Positions 52,341-60,751 of a stretch of DNA of 64,000 bases are shown piece by piece. Position 1 is the stretch's first letter, and every line of letters begins with the position of its first letter. The stretch spans positions 1,612,001-1,676,000 of the forward strand of contig CAVVUB010000008.1 of the NCBI GenBank assembly GCA_963751335.1, written 5' to 3'. Made by a program: the position numbers and the translations under genes. The notes under the pieces were generated by a model. That model was given only the letters and a program-made list of their open reading frames with translations, did no database searches and was not told where the DNA came from. The stretch comes from Bog-473 sp963751335 (lineage in GTDB: Bacteria > Actinomycetota > Acidimicrobiia > Acidimicrobiales > RAAP-2).

Positions 52341-53996
52341 CTAACCGATCCAGATCTGGGTGGGCCAGATGGATCCTCCGATCAGTCCGAAAGCATTCTG
52401 CCCCGCCGGCGAGGTGGGGTTGTTGAAGTTCTGCACGTTCGGCTTGCCGACGACGGCCCAAACGGCCCGGTCGGTCCACAGGTAGGGCAGGTCGACGGCC
52501 AGGCGCTTGTTGACCGTCTTGTAGGCGGCGTTGCGCACCGAGGTCTGGGTGGTCGAGCGGCCGGCCAGCAGGGCCGTCTCGATCTGGGGGTCCGCGTTGC
52601 GGGCCATGTTGATGGACAGGGAGCCCGAGCTGACCGTGGTGGTGCTCCAGAAGATGTAGTTGAGGTCCGGGTTGACGGCGCCGAACTGGCGCCAGGCCAG
52701 CGCCTGGTAGGTGCCGGCCAGGGCCTGGTTGATGTCGTCGTTCTGCTGGACGATGGTGTTCTTGACCTGGAACCCGATCTGCTGCCAGGCCTGCTGGATG
52801 TACTCCTGGGCCCTGATGGCGGCCGGCGAGTTGGTGGCTCCGAAGGTGAAGCTGACGGGTCCACCCAACTGTTTCTCGGCCGACTTGACCAGCTTGGTGG
52901 CTTCCGAGGGGTTGTACGCCGGATAACCCGTGGTCGAGAAGTAGGGGGAGCCGGGCGTGAAGAGGCCGGCGCTCACGGGCAGCACGTTGTCGTCGATCAC
53001 CCTGGCGTATTGCGTGCGGTTGATGGCCATGGCCGCGGCCCGGCGGACGTTGGCGTTGTTGAACGGAGCCTTGAGGCAGTTGAGCTGGACACAGTTCATG
53101 TCGGGTTCGCCGGCCACCTTGCCCGAGTCGTCCACGTACGAGTAGCTCTTGTTGCCCCGGAACTGGGTGATCACCTGTGGGGTGTCGGTGATCATGAGGT
53201 CGATGGTGCCCGACTTGAGCGCCTCGGCCCGGGCCGACTCGTCGGGGATCGGCTTGAAGGTGATCTGCGACAGGTAGGGCAGGCCGGGTCTCCAGTAGTG
53301 CGGGTTGGCCGTCGCCGTGAAGTGGTCGTTGGGGATCCACTGCTTGAACTTGAACGGACCGGTGCCCACGGGGTTGCTCGTCCCGTTCGGGTTGGCCAGC
53401 ATGGACGGCGCCACCGGGTAGGCGATCTGCCCGCCGATGCCGCCGGCCAGGTAGTAGGGGAAGGGCACCCAGGGCTTCGAGAACGTGATGGCCACGGAAA
53501 GCGGGCCGGTCTGGGTGATCGACACGAGGGTCGGGTTGATCACGATGCCGGTGAGGACGGACTTGGCGTGGGCCTGGAAGTTGGCCAGGAGCGCGGCCCC
53601 GTTGCAGGGCGTGCCGTCGTGGAAGAGCACGTTGGGCCGCAGGGTGATGGTAAAGGTGGTGTTGGTCGAGTTGGGGACGACCGACTGAGCCAGGTAGGGG
53701 GCCCAGTTGCCGTTGGCCAGCACGATGGTCAGCGGGTCGAAGACGGTGCGGGCGTACATGACCCCGACTTCGTCGAAACGAGCCGTGGTGGGCAGGAAGC
53801 CGGACTCCTCGGCGTCGACGCCGAAGACCAACGAGCCGCCCTTCTTCGCCTTCTTCGTGCTGACACCGTTGCGGCCCGGCCCGTTGGTGGCGGCACGGGC
53901 CATGTCGTCCCATCCCAGCGCGGATACCCCGGCGAGGCCCGCTGCGCCTGCCGCACCGCTGGCCAGCAGCGTGCGGCGATCGAATCTCGACCCCAT
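52341..53996 (-). CDS. Extracellular solute-binding protein, peptide/nickel ABC family
   Basis: This is a 551-residue family-5 binding protein (DppA/OppA-like) capturing peptides or similar solutes. The N-terminus RFDRRTLLASGAAGAAGLAG is a twin-arginine-type export signal. Features of the fold include FHDGTPCNGAALLANFQ, GTGPFKFKQW and the periodic Asn/Thr-rich segments. GGAGGAGGG lies just before ATG 53996. Permease and ATPase genes that usually follow are not present; the MtrAB-like operon comes directly after. It may be served by a transporter elsewhere. Confidence 0.9.
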   Translation of the reverse strand: MGSRFDRRTLLASGAAGAAGLAGVSALGWDDMARAATNGPGRNGVSTKKAKKGGSLVFGVDAEESGFLPTTARFDEVGVMYARTVFDPLTIVLANGNWAPYLAQSVVPNSTNTTFTITLRPNVLFHDGTPCNGAALLANFQAHAKSVLTGIVINPTLVSITQTGPLSVAITFSKPWVPFPYYLAGGIGGQIAYPVAPSMLANPNGTSNPVGTGPFKFKQWIPNDHFTATANPHYWRPGLPYLSQITFKPIPDESARAEALKSGTIDLMITDTPQVITQFRGNKSYSYVDDSGKVAGEPDMNCVQLNCLKAPFNNANVRRAAAMAINRTQYARVIDDNVLPVSAGLFTPGSPYFSTTGYPAYNPSEATKLVKSAEKQLGGPVSFTFGATNSPAAIRAQEYIQQAWQQIGFQVKNTIVQQNDDINQALAGTYQALAWRQFGAVNPDLNYIFWSTTTVSSGSLSINMARNADPQIETALLAGRSTTQTSVRNAAYKTVNKRLAVDLPYLWTDRAVWAVVGKPNVQNFNNPTSPAGQNAFGLIGGSIWPTQIWIG

Positions 53997-54106
53997 GACC
54001 CTCCTCCATTCCCCGAAGACTGTTCCCGAACCCAGCGGACCCCCCGTCGGTTCTCAGGCGACGTTAGTGCCCTGGCCGGCCCGGATGCGGGCAGTAGCGT
54101 TGCCTC

Positions 54107-54967
54107 GTGCCCGCCGAATGGGACCTGCCCGGCTTCGAGGCCTGGCTGGGCGGCCGTTCTCCGGCCACCCAGAAGGCCTACCTGGGCGACGTGCGCGGCT
54201 TCGCAGCCTTCATGGCCCGGATGGGGGTCGAAGGTCCCGCCGGGGTCGAGCGCCTCCACCTGCGCCGCTACCTGGCGTCGCTCGGCACGCGCAGGCTGGC
54301 CCGGGCCACCATCGCCCGCAAGGCGGCGGCGCTGCGCTCCTACTTCTCCTGGCTCCACCGGCAGGGTCGCCTCCCCGAGGATCCGGCCCGCTCGCTGCGG
54401 GCCCCCTCGGGGGGAGGCCGCCTGCCCCGGGTGCTCTCGGGCGGGGAGATCTCGACGCTGCTCGACTCGTCCGCGGCGACGCCCCTGGACCGCCGTGACC
54501 TGGCCGTGCTCGAGTTGCTCTACGCGGCCGGGCTCCGGGTCTCGGAGCTGTGCGGCCTCGACCGGGCCGACATCGACCTGCGCCGGCGCACGGTCACGGT
54601 CCTGGGCAAAGGGTCCAAGCAGCGCCGCGTCCCGGTCCACGACACCGCGGTCGCCGCCCTGGCGGACTGGCTCGAGCACGGGCGCGACGACATGGCCGGT
54701 CCCCCCGAGGCCGCCTTCGTGAACCAGCGTGGGGCACGCCTCGGACCTCGTGACGTGCGCCGCATCCTGGACCGGCGGGCCTCCTCGCCCACCCACCCCC
54801 ACGCCCTCCGCCACACCTACGCCACCCACCTCCTCGACGGCGGCGCCGACCTGCGGGTGGTGCAGGAGCTGCTGGGCCACGCCAGCCTGGCCACCACCCA
54901 GATCTACACGCACGTGAGCAAGGAACGGCTCCGCAGCGTGTACGAGGGGACGCACCCCAGGGCGTAG
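54107..54967 (+). CDS. xerC: Tyrosine recombinase XerC
   Basis: This is a 286-residue site-specific recombinase that resolves chromosome dimers at dif with XerD. The N-terminal SAM-like core-binding domain covers residues 1-90. Catalytic residues are Arg144 (AAGLRVSELCG), Lys168 (GKGSKQRR), His232 and Arg235 (HALRHTYATHLL), His258 (ELLGHAS) and the nucleophile Tyr267 (QIYTHV). The GTG start is at 54107. Its place upstream of rpsB is the usual actinobacterial location, so it is the resident XerC and not the island integrase. Confidence 0.92.
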   Translation: MPAEWDLPGFEAWLGGRSPATQKAYLGDVRGFAAFMARMGVEGPAGVERLHLRRYLASLGTRRLARATIARKAAALRSYFSWLHRQGRLPEDPARSLRAPSGGGRLPRVLSGGEISTLLDSSAATPLDRRDLAVLELLYAAGLRVSELCGLDRADIDLRRRTVTVLGKGSKQRRVPVHDTAVAALADWLEHGRDDMAGPPEAAFVNQRGARLGPRDVRRILDRRASSPTHPHALRHTYATHLLDGGADLRVVQELLGHASLATTQIYTHVSKERLRSVYEGTHPRA

Positions 54968-55107
54968 GACCGCCCGAACGGCTAACCTGGTCCGGCCCGC
55001 CGCCCGGTGGGCGAGCATCAACTACCAACATCACCTGACGCGTCCCACGGTCGCCGGCTTCGGTCGGCGCTGCGCCAGGGGAGAAACCGACTGGAGGAAT
55101 ACACACC

Positions 55108-55923
55108 ATGGCCGTCGTTTCCATGCGACAGCTTCTGGAGGCCGGAGTTCACTTCGGGCACCAGACGCGACGGTGGAACCCGAAGATGAAGCGCTTCATT
55201 CTTGGTGAGCGCAACGGGATCTACCTCATCGACCTGCGCAAGACCCTCACCGGCATCGAGTCCGCCTACACCTACGTGCGCGACCTGGTGGCCGACGGGG
55301 GCACCGTCCTCTTCGTGGGGACCAAGAAGCAGACCCAGGGCCCCGTTGCCGAGTACGCCGAGGCCTGCGGCATGCCCTACGTCAACCAGCGCTGGCTGGG
55401 CGGCATGCTCACCAACTTCGCCACCGTGTCGGGTCGGGTGAAGCGCATGCAGGAGCTGCGGGCCATGCAGGCTGCCGGCGACTTCGAGGGCATGCCCAAG
55501 CGTGAGGCCCTCCAGCACACCCGCGAGCTCGAGAAGCTGAGCCGGAACCTGGGCGGGATCGCCGACCTGGACCGGCTGCCGAGTGCCGTCTTCGTGATCG
55601 ACACCAAGAAGGAGCACATCGCGGTGACCGAGGCGCGAAAGCTCGGCCTACCCGTGGTGGCCGTGGTCGACACCAACTGCGACCCCGACGTCATCGACTA
55701 CGTCATCCCCGGCAACGACGACGCCATCCGCTCCGGATCGCTCATGTGCCGGGTGATCGCCGACGCTGTCGTCGAGGGCCGCTTCATCGCCGAGCACCGG
55801 CGCCGCGCCGCCCCGGCGGCTCCGTCCGACGAGGGCGGCTCGCCCACGCCCCGGCCCCGCCGGGCTCATCCGACCCCTACCCCCGCCCCTCCGACCCCCG
55901 CCGAGCCCGTAGAGGTTGCCTGA
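55108..55923 (+). CDS. rpsB: 30S ribosomal protein S2
   Basis: This is a 271-residue small-subunit protein needed for S1 binding and translation initiation. Diagnostic segments are MRQLLEAGVHFGHQTRRWNP, IYLIDLRKT, QRWLGGMLTNF and PVVAVVDTNCDP. The C-terminal 45 residues are Pro/Ala/Arg-rich and specific to this lineage. GGAGG lies 11 bases before the ATG. tsf follows immediately, the conserved rpsB-tsf-pyrH-frr order. Confidence 0.97.
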   Translation: MAVVSMRQLLEAGVHFGHQTRRWNPKMKRFILGERNGIYLIDLRKTLTGIESAYTYVRDLVADGGTVLFVGTKKQTQGPVAEYAEACGMPYVNQRWLGGMLTNFATVSGRVKRMQELRAMQAAGDFEGMPKREALQHTRELEKLSRNLGGIADLDRLPSAVFVIDTKKEHIAVTEARKLGLPVVAVVDTNCDPDVIDYVIPGNDDAIRSGSLMCRVIADAVVEGRFIAEHRRRAAPAAPSDEGGSPTPRPRRAHPTPTPAPPTPAEPVEVA

Positions 55924-55926
55924 GCC

Positions 55927-56721
55927 ATGCCGAAGTACACCGCCAAGGACGTTGCCACCCTGCGCCAGATGACCGGCGCCGGCGTGCTCGACTGTCGGAA
56001 CGCGCTCGAGGAGGCCAACGGCGACTTGGAGGAGGCGGCACAGATCCTGCGCCTCAAGGGCCTGGCCGGCGCGGCCAAGCGGTCCGACCGGGAAGCCTCC
56101 GAGGGAGCCGTGGCGGCCGTGCGCTCGGGCGACGCCGCGGCGGTGGTCGAGTTGCGCTGCGAGACCGATTTCGTGGCCAAGTCCGATGAGTTCGTCGCGC
56201 TGACCGACGAGCTGGCTGCCGTCGTGGCGGCCAAGGGCGAGGACGCGGTCGGCGACCTCGACGAGGAGATCGAGCGCCTGCGCACCACGCTCAAGGAGAA
56301 CATCTCGGTCGGGCGGGTGCGCCGACTGGTGGCCGAACCCGGCCAGGTGGTCGACACCTACCTGCACCAGCAGGCGGGCCGCGGCGTCAATGCCGTGGCC
56401 GTGGTGATCGAGGGCGGCTCCGAGGAGTTGGCCCACGACATCGCCGTGCACATCGCGTTCACCAAGCCGACCTACCTCAGCCGCGACGAGGTGCCGCAGG
56501 CCGACATCGACGCCGAACGGGCCACCGTGCTCGAGATCTCGCGCAACGAAGGCAAGCCGGAAGCCGCCCTCGACAAGATCGTCGACGGACGGATGAACGG
56601 GTGGTTCAAGGATCGCGTCCTGCTCGACCAGGCCTACGTGAGAGACGAGAAGCAGACGATCACCTCCATGCTCGGCTCGGCTCGCATCGTGTCCTTCGCG
56701 CAGGTCGTCATCGGCGCCTGA
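55927..56721 (+). CDS. tsf: Elongation factor Ts
   Basis: This is a 264-residue nucleotide-exchange factor for EF-Tu. The N-terminal UBA-like region has LRQMTGAGVLDCRNALEE, then the core binds EF-Tu (ELRCETDFVAKSDEFV and HIAFTKPTYLS). Length is slightly below the E. coli protein but normal for actinobacteria. It begins three bases after the rpsB stop. Confidence 0.97.
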   Translation: MPKYTAKDVATLRQMTGAGVLDCRNALEEANGDLEEAAQILRLKGLAGAAKRSDREASEGAVAAVRSGDAAAVVELRCETDFVAKSDEFVALTDELAAVVAAKGEDAVGDLDEEIERLRTTLKENISVGRVRRLVAEPGQVVDTYLHQQAGRGVNAVAVVIEGGSEELAHDIAVHIAFTKPTYLSRDEVPQADIDAERATVLEISRNEGKPEAALDKIVDGRMNGWFKDRVLLDQAYVRDEKQTITSMLGSARIVSFAQVVIGA

Positions 56722-56732
56722 CGCGGCTGATC

Positions 56733-57452
56733 GTGGGAGAACCCCGCCGGATCGTCCTCAAGATGTCGGGAGAGGCCCTCGCCTCTGCCGCCTCGGACGA
56801 GACCATTGACGCCGCAACCGTCGAGCGCATGGCCAAGGAGATGGCCCGCGCCATGGAGGGCGGCGGCCTCGAGCTCGCGGTCGTCGTCGGTGGCGGCAAC
56901 ATCTGGCGCGGCACGACCGGCGAGAGTGGCGGCATGGACCGCGCCACCTCCGACACCATGGGCATGCTCGGGACGGTCATCAACGCGCTCGCCCTCCAGG
57001 ACGCGCTCGAGCAGAACGACCAGCCGACCCGCGTCCTCACGGCGCTCAGCATGCAGGAGGTGGCCGAGCCCTACATCCGGCGCCGGGCCATCCGTCACCT
57101 CGAGAAGGGCCGCATCGTCGTCCTCGCCGCGGGCATGGGCAACCCCTTCTTCACGACGGACACGCCGGCGGCCCTGCGGGCGGCAGAAATCGGGGCCGAG
57201 CTCCTCTGCAAGGGCACCCACTCGGGCGTGGACGGGGTCTACAGCGCCGACCCCAAGCTGGACCCGACGGCCACCCGCTACGAGGAGATCTCCTTCATGG
57301 AGGTCATCAACAAGGATCTGCGGGTCATGGATCTCACGGCGATCACCTTCTGCAAGGACAACGACCTGCCCATCCGGGTCTTCGACCTCATGAATCCAGG
57401 AAATATCCCTCGTGCGCTCAGCGGTGAGCGGATCGGTACGCTGGTCCACTGA
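56733..57452 (+). CDS. pyrH: UMP kinase
   Basis: This is a 239-residue hexameric amino-acid-kinase-fold enzyme phosphorylating UMP to UDP, often regulated by GTP and UTP. Features are VLKMSGEAL at the N-terminus, GGGNIWRG, DTMGMLGTVINALALQDAL, and the GTHSGVDGVYSADPKLD segment. The GTG start at 56733 follows tsf by 11 bases. Its TGA shares a base with the start codon of frr (TGATG). Confidence 0.96.
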   Translation: MGEPRRIVLKMSGEALASAASDETIDAATVERMAKEMARAMEGGGLELAVVVGGGNIWRGTTGESGGMDRATSDTMGMLGTVINALALQDALEQNDQPTRVLTALSMQEVAEPYIRRRAIRHLEKGRIVVLAAGMGNPFFTTDTPAALRAAEIGAELLCKGTHSGVDGVYSADPKLDPTATRYEEISFMEVINKDLRVMDLTAITFCKDNDLPIRVFDLMNPGNIPRALSGERIGTLVH

Positions 57453-58021
57453 TGGACGAGGATCTCGCCGCCCTGGTCAGGGACGACACCAGGGAGAAGA
57501 TGGTCAAGGCGATCGACCACGTCCGCCACGAGATGGGCACGGTGCGCACCGGCCGGCCCTCGTCGGCGCTGGTCGAGACGCTCGTGGTCGACTACTTCGG
57601 TTCGCCCACGCCGTTGCGCCAGTTGGCCGGGTTCAGTGTGCCCGACGCCATGCTGTTGGTCATCTCCCCCTACGACAAGGGATCCCTTGGCGCGATCGAG
57701 AAGGCGATCATGGCGTCGGACCTGGGGATCAACCCGGCCAATGACGGTGCGGTGATCCGGCTCGCCTTCCCGCCGCTCACCGAGGAGCGCCGCAAGGAAC
57801 TGGTCAAGGTCGTGCGGCACAAGGCGGAGGAGGGACGGGTGGCGATACGGAACCTGCGGCGGGCGGGCCGCCACGAGCTCGAGTCGCTCCAGAAGGACGG
57901 AGAGCTCTCCACCGACGAGCTCGATCGCGTGGAGAAGGAACTGGAGAAGATCACCCACGAACAGGTGGCGCTCATCGACCAGGTGCTCTCCAACAAAGAG
58001 CAAGAATTGCTGCAGGTCTGA
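57452..58021 (+). CDS. frr: Ribosome recycling factor
   Basis: This is a 189-residue protein that, with EF-G, splits post-termination ribosomes. It has the long-helix bundle pattern with VRTGRPSSALVETLVVDYFGS, DLGINPANDGAVIRL and PPLTEERRKELVK. Length is normal (about 185). It overlaps pyrH by one base and precedes cdsA by one base. Confidence 0.97.
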   Translation: MDEDLAALVRDDTREKMVKAIDHVRHEMGTVRTGRPSSALVETLVVDYFGSPTPLRQLAGFSVPDAMLLVISPYDKGSLGAIEKAIMASDLGINPANDGAVIRLAFPPLTEERRKELVKVVRHKAEEGRVAIRNLRRAGRHELESLQKDGELSTDELDRVEKELEKITHEQVALIDQVLSNKEQELLQV

Positions 58022-58022
58022 C

Positions 58023-59564
58023 ATGCCCGACGACACCAACGACTACGAAGACCTCGACGCGTTCTTGAGGCTCGGCGATTCCGAGCCCGAGCCCGAGAAC
58101 GGAGGAGAGGTGGTCGACGTCGTCGAGGAGGAACCGACCAGCTACCACTCGGGTCGCGTCCGCATCATCGGCGCCGAGCCGGCAGGCGACAGCGTTCGTG
58201 ACGCCACCGGGCCCGTCGTCGAGGACCACCCTGACCTCCCGCACTGGAACGACGCGCCGACGGGTCAGGTGCCGGCGATCCTCGATCGCAGCTCGGGCGA
58301 GGACCAGCTCGTCGCCCCGCCCACCTGGCGCGAGGAGGAGAACGACTGGGAGGCCCAGGAGGAGATCTTCGAGCCGGCCATGCTCTCCGACGACCTTCCC
58401 GCCGTGGGCGCGCTGCTCAGCGAGAACGACGAGGTCGACGTCGAGCGGGCGCCCTGGCACTTCGAGTCCGACGACACCCTGGTCATCCCGCCGGAGCCCG
58501 GAACCGAACGCGAGCTCGAAGCGCTGGTGGTCTCCGAAGTGGTCGGGGCCGAGCGCGAGGACGAGTACGAGCCGGCGGAGGTGGCCTCGGGCGCACCTGT
58601 GGCCGGTACCGCGGCTGCGGCGTCGGTGGCTGCCGCCTCGCGATTGACCCCGCCGAGCCCGCCCGAGCCCAAGGCGCGGGCGCCCCGCACCACCCGTGTC
58701 GCCACCACGGCGCGCACGGGGAACGTGAACACCGCCGGGACCGGGGGTCGCGACATGCGGGTGGCCGTCGGCTCGGGCCTGCTCCTGGGGGTCGCCGCCC
58801 TCGTCTGCTTCTCCTTGGGCACCGTGGCCTCCATGGTCATCGTCAGCGTGGTGATCCTCCTCGCCGCGGCCGAGGCCTACGCCGCCTTCCGGAAGGCCCA
58901 CTACCACCCGGCCACGCTGCTCGGACTGGTGGGCTGCCTGTCCCTGGCGATTGAGACCTACAACAAGGGGGTGGCGGCGCTGCCGCTCGTCCTCGTCGTC
59001 TTGGTGGCCGGATCGTTCGTCTGGTACCTGGCCCAGGTGGAACCGGCGGCCGATCCTGTGTCCGGCATGACCTCGACCGTCTTCGTCTTCGTCTGGATAG
59101 GGGCGTTCGGTTCCTTCGCGGCCCTGCTGCTGGACCCGACCCTGTTCCCCGATCGCCACGGGATCGCCTTCCTGCTGGCCGCCATCATCGTGACGGTGGC
59201 CGACGACGTCGCCTCCCTCCTGGTGGGTTCGTACATGGGCCGACACCAGCTGGCCCCGTCCATCAGCCCGAACAAGAGCTGGGAGGGTCTCGTCGGCGGT
59301 GCCGTCGCCGCCATCTTGGTGTCGGTCATCGTGGTCCACTTCATCCATCCCTGGACGATCGGCAAGGCGTTCGTCTACGGCGTCATCGTGGCGGTCGTCG
59401 CACCGATCGGTGATCTCAGCCAGTCCCTGATCAAGCGCCACCTCGGAATCAAGGACATGGGTCGCATCCTCCCCGGGCACGGCGGCGTGCTCGACCGGGT
59501 GGATGGTCTGCTCTTCGTCCTCCCAGCCACGTACTTCGCAGTCAAGGCGCTCCACCTCGGGTGA
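58023..59564 (+). CDS. cdsA: Phosphatidate cytidylyltransferase with long acidic N-terminal extension
   Basis: This is an integral membrane enzyme making CDP-diacylglycerol for phospholipid synthesis. The C-terminal 265 residues (about 247-513) contain eight or so helices and the family signature ISPNKSWEG and GDLSQSLIKRHLGIKDMG with GHGGVLDRVD. Residues 1-244 are an acidic, probably disordered cytosolic extension rich in Glu, Asp and Pro, much longer than in typical CdsA (total about 270-300 residues). The start at 58023 is one base after frr; no better internal start with a ribosome site is seen near residue 230. Some actinobacteria also have extended CdsA. Confidence 0.92.
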   Translation: MPDDTNDYEDLDAFLRLGDSEPEPENGGEVVDVVEEEPTSYHSGRVRIIGAEPAGDSVRDATGPVVEDHPDLPHWNDAPTGQVPAILDRSSGEDQLVAPPTWREEENDWEAQEEIFEPAMLSDDLPAVGALLSENDEVDVERAPWHFESDDTLVIPPEPGTERELEALVVSEVVGAEREDEYEPAEVASGAPVAGTAAAASVAAASRLTPPSPPEPKARAPRTTRVATTARTGNVNTAGTGGRDMRVAVGSGLLLGVAALVCFSLGTVASMVIVSVVILLAAAEAYAAFRKAHYHPATLLGLVGCLSLAIETYNKGVAALPLVLVVLVAGSFVWYLAQVEPAADPVSGMTSTVFVFVWIGAFGSFAALLLDPTLFPDRHGIAFLLAAIIVTVADDVASLLVGSYMGRHQLAPSISPNKSWEGLVGGAVAAILVSVIVVHFIHPWTIGKAFVYGVIVAVVAPIGDLSQSLIKRHLGIKDMGRILPGHGGVLDRVDGLLFVLPATYFAVKALHLG

Positions 59565-59568
59565 GCTG

Positions 59569-60738
59569 ATGCGTTCCGTCAGCGTGATGGGCTCCTCGGG
59601 CTCGGTGGGCACGCAGGCGCTCGACGTCATACGGAGCGAGCACACTCGCTTCCGGGTCCACGCCCTCGCCGTGCAGCGTTCGGCCGACGTCCTCGTGGCC
59701 CAGGCCCACGAGTTCCGACCTGACGTGGTCGTGATCGGCGACCCCGCCCGTTTCCGCGATGTGGCGGCCGGCGTGCCGGCGGGCACGGAGGTGCTCGTCG
59801 GGACCGAGGGGATGGAGGAGGCGGCGCGCCAGGCGGACGTGGTGCTCAACGGCGTCGTCGGGTTCGCCGGGTTGCCGGTGACCCTGGCCACGCTCGAAGC
59901 CGGCAAGCGTCTTGCCTTGGCCAACAAGGAGTCGCTGATCGCCGCCGCGCCCGTGGTGCAAAAAGCACGGGCCACTCCGGGTGCCGAGATCGTTCCGGTC
60001 GACTCGGAGCACTGCGCCCTCCACCAGTGCCTGCACGCGGTCGACGGGACGGCGGCGGTGTCGCGCCTTCTCCTGACTGCGTCGGGTGGGCCGTTCCGCG
60101 GCTGGCCCAACGAGCAACTCGCAGAGGTCACGATCGAAGACGCGCTGGCCCATCCCACGTGGACCATGGGACCGAAGATCACGGTGGACTCGTCGACCCT
60201 GATGAACAAGGGGCTCGAGGTGATCGAGGCGCACGAGCTCTTCGGGGTGGACTTCGACCAGATCGACATCGTCGTGCACCCCCAGTCGGTCATCCACTCC
60301 ATGGTCGAGATGCGTGACGGATCGACCGTGGCCCAGCTGGCCAGCCCCGACATGCGTCTGTGCATCGGCTACGCCCTCTGCTGGCCCGACCGCGCCGCCA
60401 CCCCCTTCGGTGCGCTCGACTGGTCGTCCCTCCGGACCCTCACCTTCGAGCCGCCGGATCGCGAAGTCTTCCGTTGCCTCGATCTGGCCTACTCCGCGGG
60501 CCGCAGGGGCGGGTCCGCCCCGGCCTGGCTGAGCGCGGCCAACGAGGTGGCCGTCGAGGCATTCCTCGACGGTGCGTTGTCATGGACCGGCATTGCCGAC
60601 GTGGTGGCCGAGACGCTCGACGCATGGACCGACGACCAGGTCGACGAGGTCGAGGCGATCCTGGCGGCCGATGCCGAGGCCAGGGTCCGGGCCCATGAGA
60701 TCATCGGGCGACGGCTGGCCGGCGGGAGCACCCGGTAG
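59569..60738 (+). CDS. dxr: 1-deoxy-D-xylulose-5-phosphate reductoisomerase
   Basis: This is a 389-residue NADPH enzyme of the MEP isoprenoid pathway, the target of fosmidomycin. The NADPH loop is GSSGSVGTQALDVI (9-22); the metal-binding VPVDSEHCALHQC, substrate loop ASGGPFRG, HPTWTMGPKITVDSSTLMNKGLE and FQIDIVVHPQS-like segments follow. It begins four bases after cdsA and is followed by the site-2 protease and ispG. Confidence 0.96.
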   Translation: MRSVSVMGSSGSVGTQALDVIRSEHTRFRVHALAVQRSADVLVAQAHEFRPDVVVIGDPARFRDVAAGVPAGTEVLVGTEGMEEAARQADVVLNGVVGFAGLPVTLATLEAGKRLALANKESLIAAAPVVQKARATPGAEIVPVDSEHCALHQCLHAVDGTAAVSRLLLTASGGPFRGWPNEQLAEVTIEDALAHPTWTMGPKITVDSSTLMNKGLEVIEAHELFGVDFDQIDIVVHPQSVIHSMVEMRDGSTVAQLASPDMRLCIGYALCWPDRAATPFGALDWSSLRTLTFEPPDREVFRCLDLAYSAGRRGGSAPAWLSAANEVAVEAFLDGALSWTGIADVVAETLDAWTDDQVDEVEAILAADAEARVRAHEIIGRRLAGGSTR

Positions 60739-60751
60739 CGTTGGGGGCGCG

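Noticed and set aside
54107..54967. The tyrosine recombinase as integrase of the tRNA-Pro island
   Set aside because: It lies 45 kb away, upstream of rpsB as XerC does in many actinobacteria, and has the typical XerC length and motifs.
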